A stretch of 64,000 nt of DNA from Paenibacillus amylolyticus (GTDB lineage: Bacteria > Bacillota > Bacilli > Paenibacillales > Paenibacillaceae), in contig NZ_BCNV01000004.1 in the NCBI RefSeq assembly GCF_001570725.1, positions 158,534-222,533 of the forward strand, read 5' to 3'. The translations under genes and the position numbers were made by a program. Numbering within the stretch: the first letter of the stretch is position 1; the number at the start of each line of letters is the position of its first letter. Shown here one piece after another: positions 60,151 through 64,000 of this stretch. Below the pieces are notes generated by a model that did no database searches, was not told where the DNA came from, and worked only from the letters and a program-made list of their open reading frames with translations.

Positions 60151-61881
60151 TTGGGTAGAAAAAGCAGATATACAGGTCAGAAGCGACGTTCATTTTGGCC
60201 CGGTTTTCTCGGGGCTTGTCTGATCGCTGGGGGTGCTTACTGGCTTATAACGAATGTATGGTTGAACCAGACTCATGAAGACCCCGATTGGGTAGGGAGA
60301 AACCAGCCTATTTTTGTGGATGGGCAATTGATGGACGGAGACGCTTCGGGTACAGGAGATCAACTCAAGTTACCTGTAAAGGTGCTGCAAGAGGCGATTG
60401 ATGCGGGCATACGTTATGAACCAGAGTCGGGAGATATCATTATTGCTTCTCCTCAGCGAGTCCTTCATATGAAGGAGGGCAGCACACAAGCAGAACTTAA
60501 TCACAAAGATTATCCTATGACGGTTAAGCCGGAGGTTAAGGATGGGGAAGCATACATTCCGCTCAAACCTTTGAAGGAAGTGTACGGCATAGCTATACAG
60601 GAAGATTCGGTAACAGGTGCTGTGCTGCTAATGCGCGGAGGAGACACGATACAATATGCAGAGATTGATACGTTATCATCCAAAGCGGACAAAACGGTGC
60701 CGTTGTATAAACGCGGGGGAGAATCCTCACCAATCATTGCCGATATGGAAAAGAATGCACGAGTACGTGTATGGCAGACGGGTGATAAACAGAGTTTTGT
60801 TCAACTCGATAATGGATATGCCGGATACGTAGATAATGATCATATTGCGCTCACCGAGAAAAAGAAGGTGGACATGCCCAAGTATACACTGACTGCTGCA
60901 GAGAAGAAGTGGCAGAATAAACCGGTAAACCTGGTTTGGGAAGCCGTGTACAATCGTCAGCCTGATGTGGGCTCGATCGGTAAAATGCCTGGTGTGAATG
61001 TGGTTAGCCCCACATGGTTCCACATTACAGATGGACAGGGCACTGTGAAAAGCAAGGGAAATCAGGGTTATGTGAACTGGGCTCACCGTTCAGGTATGGA
61101 AGTATGGGGACTCATGGATAATAGCTTTGACCCGGACATTACCAAAGAAGCCGTAGCTTCTTATGCGACACGAACGCATATTATCGAGCAGATGTTAGAG
61201 TATGCACAGACGTATCAGTTGGACGGTATCAACATCGACTTTGAGAACGTCTATACAGATGATGGGCCGAATATTACGCAATTTGTGCGTGAGATTAAGG
61301 CGATGGCACGTATACATGGATTGATGTTATCGATCGATGTAACACCGAAATCCAACAGTGAGATGTGGTCTGCTTTTCTGGATCGCCGTGCATTAGGTTC
61401 TTTTGCCGATTATGTTATTGTGATGGCCTATGATGAACATTGGGCGGCTAGTCCCAAGGCGGGTTCGGTAGCGTCTCTTCCATGGACTGAGGCTTCCATG
61501 AGACGCATACTTGAGGAAGATGAAGTACCTTCTAACAAGTTGATTATGGCAGTGCCGCTTTATACCCGGATCTGGACGGAAGAGACGAACGATCAAGGGG
61601 AGGTTAAGGTGTCTTCCAAAGCGGTAGGCATGAATACCATTGTGGACCTGATTCAAGAAAAGAAACTCAAACCTGAACTGGATCAGGCAAGTGGACAGAA
61701 CTATGTGGAATACAAGGAAGACGGAGCGACCAAGAAAATATGGATCGAAGATGCCGTGTCGCTTCAGGCGCGTGTGGATTTGATTGCTTCGTTGAAACTG
61801 GGCGGAGTAGCGGCGTGGAATCGCAGTTTTGCCAATGCTTCTGCGTGGGAGATATTGAAGCAGGCCGGTCACTCAAAATAA
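60151..61881 (+). CDS. Membrane-anchored GH18-family glycosidase with SH3-like domain
   Basis: 576 aa, TTG start (SD ggaggt). Signal-anchor helix 15-35; copper-amine-oxidase-like N-domain (50-170; PIFVDGQLM, DYPMTVKPEVKDGEAYIPLKPL); SH3-like segment (about 180-235; VPLYKRGGESSPII, DNGYAGYVDN); GH18 barrel (255-570). The catalytic DxxDxDxE-type motif is DGINIDFE, with Asp358, Asp363 and Glu365. Relatives (YvbX, SleL, YaaH) act on peptidoglycan, often in spores. The cell-surface substrate is probably peptidoglycan. It is inserted between perR and ygzB compared with B. subtilis. Confidence 0.92.
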   Translation: MGRKSRYTGQKRRSFWPGFLGACLIAGGAYWLITNVWLNQTHEDPDWVGRNQPIFVDGQLMDGDASGTGDQLKLPVKVLQEAIDAGIRYEPESGDIIIASPQRVLHMKEGSTQAELNHKDYPMTVKPEVKDGEAYIPLKPLKEVYGIAIQEDSVTGAVLLMRGGDTIQYAEIDTLSSKADKTVPLYKRGGESSPIIADMEKNARVRVWQTGDKQSFVQLDNGYAGYVDNDHIALTEKKKVDMPKYTLTAAEKKWQNKPVNLVWEAVYNRQPDVGSIGKMPGVNVVSPTWFHITDGQGTVKSKGNQGYVNWAHRSGMEVWGLMDNSFDPDITKEAVASYATRTHIIEQMLEYAQTYQLDGINIDFENVYTDDGPNITQFVREIKAMARIHGLMLSIDVTPKSNSEMWSAFLDRRALGSFADYVIVMAYDEHWAASPKAGSVASLPWTEASMRRILEEDEVPSNKLIMAVPLYTRIWTEETNDQGEVKVSSKAVGMNTIVDLIQEKKLKPELDQASGQNYVEYKEDGATKKIWIEDAVSLQARVDLIASLKLGGVAAWNRSFANASAWEILKQAGHSK

Positions 61882-62062
61882 TTTGCTCGTGCTCCAGTTT
61901 TGACTACTGGCTTAACTTCCTTTACTTCACAAAGTCAAAAGTTGTTCCCGTTTGATATCATCATATGTGCAGTCAAACGTTTTGTTGGCCTTAGGACTTA
62001 TAACTTAACTTCATATCTTAGCTAGTTACAAGAGTAACAAGAGTAACATTTATAAGCCAAGT

Positions 62063-62099
62063 CAAAAAAGGTCCGGTAGAGATACCGGGCCTTTTTTTT
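62063..62099. terminator. Terminator between GH18 and ygzB-like genes
   Basis: AAAAAAGGTCCGGTA pairs with TACCGGGCCTTTTTT around GAGA; T8 on the + side and A6 (T6 on -) on the other. It serves both genes. The gap 61882-62062 otherwise shows only a CAAGAGTAA tandem. Confidence 0.9.
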
Positions 62100-62153
62100 G
62101 TTCTTCATTAGAATTAAGGTGAAAGACATCTAGCGGTTGGAGATCAATTCGTA

Positions 62154-62534
62154 CTATCCTTCGGTGGGGGGAGCTGTTGTAGAAGGCGCTTTCAGTTGTT
62201 GAATGGTTGTATTGGCCTTGTTAGGGTCCAGGGTGAGGATGGTATGACAGAACATACAACGATCCGTCTTGCCTAGCATTTTGGTTAACTTCCCGCATTC
62301 CGGGCAGTCGACTTGTACAGCACTGGTAGAGAGCATGCCAGCCCAGAAATAAATGGCCAGACTGGCCATCATGGCAATCAGTCCGATGACGAGTCCTACA
62401 GCTGCGAATACCTTACCTGCATGTCCCCAGAATACAATCCCGGCTGTTCCCAGTATCATTAGGCCCATACCTAGCATGGTCAGCAGTAATCCCCAAGTGC
62501 GAAAAGCATTAATTTTTGCTGATTTAAAAATCAT
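62154..62534 (-). CDS. ygzB: YgzB-like (UPF0295) zinc-ribbon membrane protein
   Basis: 126 aa. Two helices (15-35, 42-66) are followed by a zinc-ribbon (DCPECGKLTKML...DRCMFCH, at about 75-97) and a Thr/Pro-rich tail. It matches the B. subtilis YgzB family, whose function is unknown. The place next to ygxA and rrn supports the assignment. Divergent from the ygxA-like gene. SD ataggagc. Confidence 0.88.
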   Translation of the reverse strand: MIFKSAKINAFRTWGLLLTMLGMGLMILGTAGIVFWGHAGKVFAAVGLVIGLIAMMASLAIYFWAGMLSTSAVQVDCPECGKLTKMLGKTDRCMFCHTILTLDPNKANTTIQQLKAPSTTAPPTEG

Positions 62535-62656
62535 GAAAAATGCTCCTATCGTATGAGTAGTATCGGACCTGGAAAAGAAGGAAACTTCAGTCTGGATGTA
62601 GAATTACATTATAACTGACTTGGCGCTTATCTGCCATGAAATGTATGGAGGGAATC

Positions 62657-63535
62657 GTGGAATTAAAGAACCTTGCTTTTTTGTCCGAACAGTCGGAAGA
62701 GACGGGGGCAGTTGGGGCTATCGCTTATTCCCACCCGGGAGAGCGATTCCACGGCTCCCTAGTTCAAGATTTTGAATTATTAGTACTTGTTGTTCATAAT
62801 GATGACCAATTGAAGTCGACGGTGGGACATTATAGATATGGTGAACTTCGTTATCAAATGATCTATGCGAGCCGTCATGAGTTACAGAGTAGTGTCGTTA
62901 CCGGGAATCATCATAATCTTACCCAGTGTCTGATTGAAGGTGAGATTATCTGGGAAGCAGACAGCGCCTTAAGTGATTTACGAGAAGAACTGTCTGCCTT
63001 TGGGGCAGAATTGCGTGAGCAGAAGCTGCTTCATGAATTCACCAGTTTCTTGAGAATGTATGTGGAGGCTAAGCGCCATATCCAGGAAGGGCATGTTGTA
63101 GATGCCTACTATAATGTATTAGAGGCTCTGGGGAACTGGGCAAGAATTGTATTGATTGAACAGGGGATATACCCGGATCATGCCGTCTGGACGCATGTAC
63201 AGAGTCTGGATCGCGCTTTGTGGAAACTATATCAAGAGCTTACGGTAAGCTCCGAGACGCTGGAGCAGCGAGTAGAGCTTGTCCTGCTTGCCTGTGAGTT
63301 TTCCGTAATGTCCAAAATGAGTGAATGCTCTGAGTTGCTGCTACGTGTGTTAAGAAGTCGCAAAGAGCCGTGGAGCATGAATGAACTGGTTCATCACCCG
63401 CAGTTAAGGTTTGTTCGAGAAGATCTGCCATTGGTTCTGCGCAAGCTGGTCTTCCGTTCTATTGTAAAAGAATCGGCAGGGTGGCCATCAATCGGAGGAG
63501 AAGGCCGGGAAATTCGGTATTGGATTGAGGCATAA
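62657..63535 (+). CDS. ygxA: YgxA-like nucleotidyltransferase-fold protein
   Basis: About 292 aa. GTG 62657 is chosen for the SD ggaggga directly upstream; ATG 62636 without SD is an alternative. The N-terminal half (about 15-110) has a nucleotidyltransferase-like layout (GAIAYSHPGERFHGSLVQDFELLVLVV), but the catalytic GS-x-D pattern is not clear. The C-terminal half is helical (EAKRHIQEGHVVDAYYNVLEALGNWARIVL), HEPN-like. B. subtilis ygxA also precedes an rrn operon. Function unknown. Confidence 0.82.
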   Translation: MELKNLAFLSEQSEETGAVGAIAYSHPGERFHGSLVQDFELLVLVVHNDDQLKSTVGHYRYGELRYQMIYASRHELQSSVVTGNHHNLTQCLIEGEIIWEADSALSDLREELSAFGAELREQKLLHEFTSFLRMYVEAKRHIQEGHVVDAYYNVLEALGNWARIVLIEQGIYPDHAVWTHVQSLDRALWKLYQELTVSSETLEQRVELVLLACEFSVMSKMSECSELLLRVLRSRKEPWSMNELVHHPQLRFVREDLPLVLRKLVFRSIVKESAGWPSIGGEGREIRYWIEA

Positions 63536-63622
63536 TCTTCTCCAAAATCCTGGAATTATATGGATCGCATAAGGGAGGGGAAACCTTCCTTTTTTGTTTG
63601 TCTAATAATTTATAAAAAAATG

Positions 63623-63652
63623 TTGACTCTCATTCGTGATATATGATACATT
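63623..63652 (+). promoter_or_regulatory. rRNA operon promoter P1
   Basis: TTGACT, 18 nt, TACATT, preceded by an A-rich UP-like stretch (TATAAAAAAATG). Confidence 0.8.
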
Positions 63653-63752
63653 ATATTTCGTTCCTCAAACGAGCTTATCGCCAACAAACGATAAATTCTT
63701 TAGAGGAAAAGTGAAGAACTAAAGCTTCAAAAAACGAAGTTAAAAAAAGTTC

Positions 63753-63782
63753 TTGACGAAAACAAACGAAATGTGATACATT
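63753..63782 (+). promoter_or_regulatory. rRNA operon promoter P2
   Basis: TTGACG, 18 nt, TACATT, preceded by TTAAAAAAAG. It shares spacing and the TGATACATTAT core with P1, 130 bp upstream. Confidence 0.85.
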
Positions 63783-63789
63783 ATTTAAG

Positions 63790-64000
63790 TCGCCGCCGAA
63801 ACTTGGTTGAGACGAAAAAAGAGTAAATAAATCGTGTTTGATCTTTGAAAACTGAACAACGAGTGAGTAACGATCTTGCTTGCAAGATCGACGCTGAGAA
63901 ATGGGTACAAGTCTTCGGACTGTATGATTTTGAAGCGCAAATGAGATTTTTAATCTCGTCAGATTCAAAATGAGCTTATCGCTCTTTTCAATACTTTATT
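63790..64000 (+). other. rRNA operon leader with boxA and 16S processing stem
   Basis: The leader contains GATCTTTGAAAACTGAAC (63840-63857), the usual boxA-bearing tract of Bacillales rRNA operons. It also has a perfect GATCTTGC-TT-GCAAGATC hairpin (63872-63889) and ATTTTGAA / TTCAAAAT arms with an inner GAGATTTTTAATCTC hairpin. These probably form the 5' half of the 16S processing region. The last bases (TTTATT) are what usually opens the 16S gene in Paenibacillus, so 16S begins at the window edge. Confidence 0.75.

Noticed and set aside
1..64000. CRISPR arrays, tRNA genes, transposases or prophage genes
   Set aside because: No regularly spaced repeats, cloverleaf sequences or related protein motifs were seen on either strand.

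Overview
The window looks like chromosomal DNA of a Paenibacillus-type, spore-forming Firmicute. I infer this from strong Shine-Dalgarno sites, frequent TTG/GTG starts, a YyaC-type spore protease, SLH/YcdB and LPXTG surface proteins, a SigB operon, and the order perR - ygzB - ygxA - rrn at the right end. The same order is known from Bacillus subtilis; here a GH18 gene sits between perR and ygzB. No prophage, transposase, CRISPR array or tRNA was recognised.

Layout. 1-10.5 kb: cell-surface and envelope genes. These are a 5'-truncated YcdB/SLH protein, a secreted transglutaminase, a 1.5-kaa LPKTG adhesin convergent with a class D sortase, and a lysine-permease-like gene behind a lysine riboswitch. 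10.5-16.3 kb: a CvfC-like HEAT protein, a pseudo-receiver-like small protein, and a divergent response regulator/histidine kinase pair whose kinase has a 16-codon leader ORF. 16.4-24.2 kb: a cytochrome bd-type quinol oxidase operon with small membrane proteins on both sides, an MBL-fold hydrolase, an ABC-F ATPase, a CDF metal exporter and a secreted SH3-like protein.

24.5-39.4 kb is the most interesting part: a general-stress locus. An apparent single operon encodes an RsbY-like receiver-phosphatase, a large RsbK-like hybrid kinase with three receivers, a CheR/RsbM-like methyltransferase, a second cytoplasmic hybrid kinase, and RsbV, RsbW and SigB. Around it lie small stress and envelope genes (DUF1328, DUF948, YflT, GlsB/YtxH/DUF5665, PAP2). 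I found six SigB-like promoters of the form GTTTNN-N14-GGNTAN (one has GTTTAT as its -10). They precede these genes and rsbV itself, so the locus appears to hold both the signalling pathway and part of its regulon.

39.4-52.5 kb: metabolic and housekeeping genes (asparaginase II, pirin, DUF1128, YyaC, hydrolase, methyltransferase), an O-antigen-ligase-like membrane protein with a very GC-rich core, a 195-bp nested inverted repeat, and a DedA / thioredoxin-like / MBL operon. 52.1-64 kb: an IDEAL-domain protein, gatCAB, an acetyltransferase, MgtC, a DUF4097 protein, perR, GH18, ygzB and ygxA. The window ends in an rRNA operon leader with tandem promoters, essentially at the 5' end of 16S rRNA.

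A 67-bp intergenic repeat occurs twice, about 50 kb apart. All calls come from reading the sequence; no database search was run.
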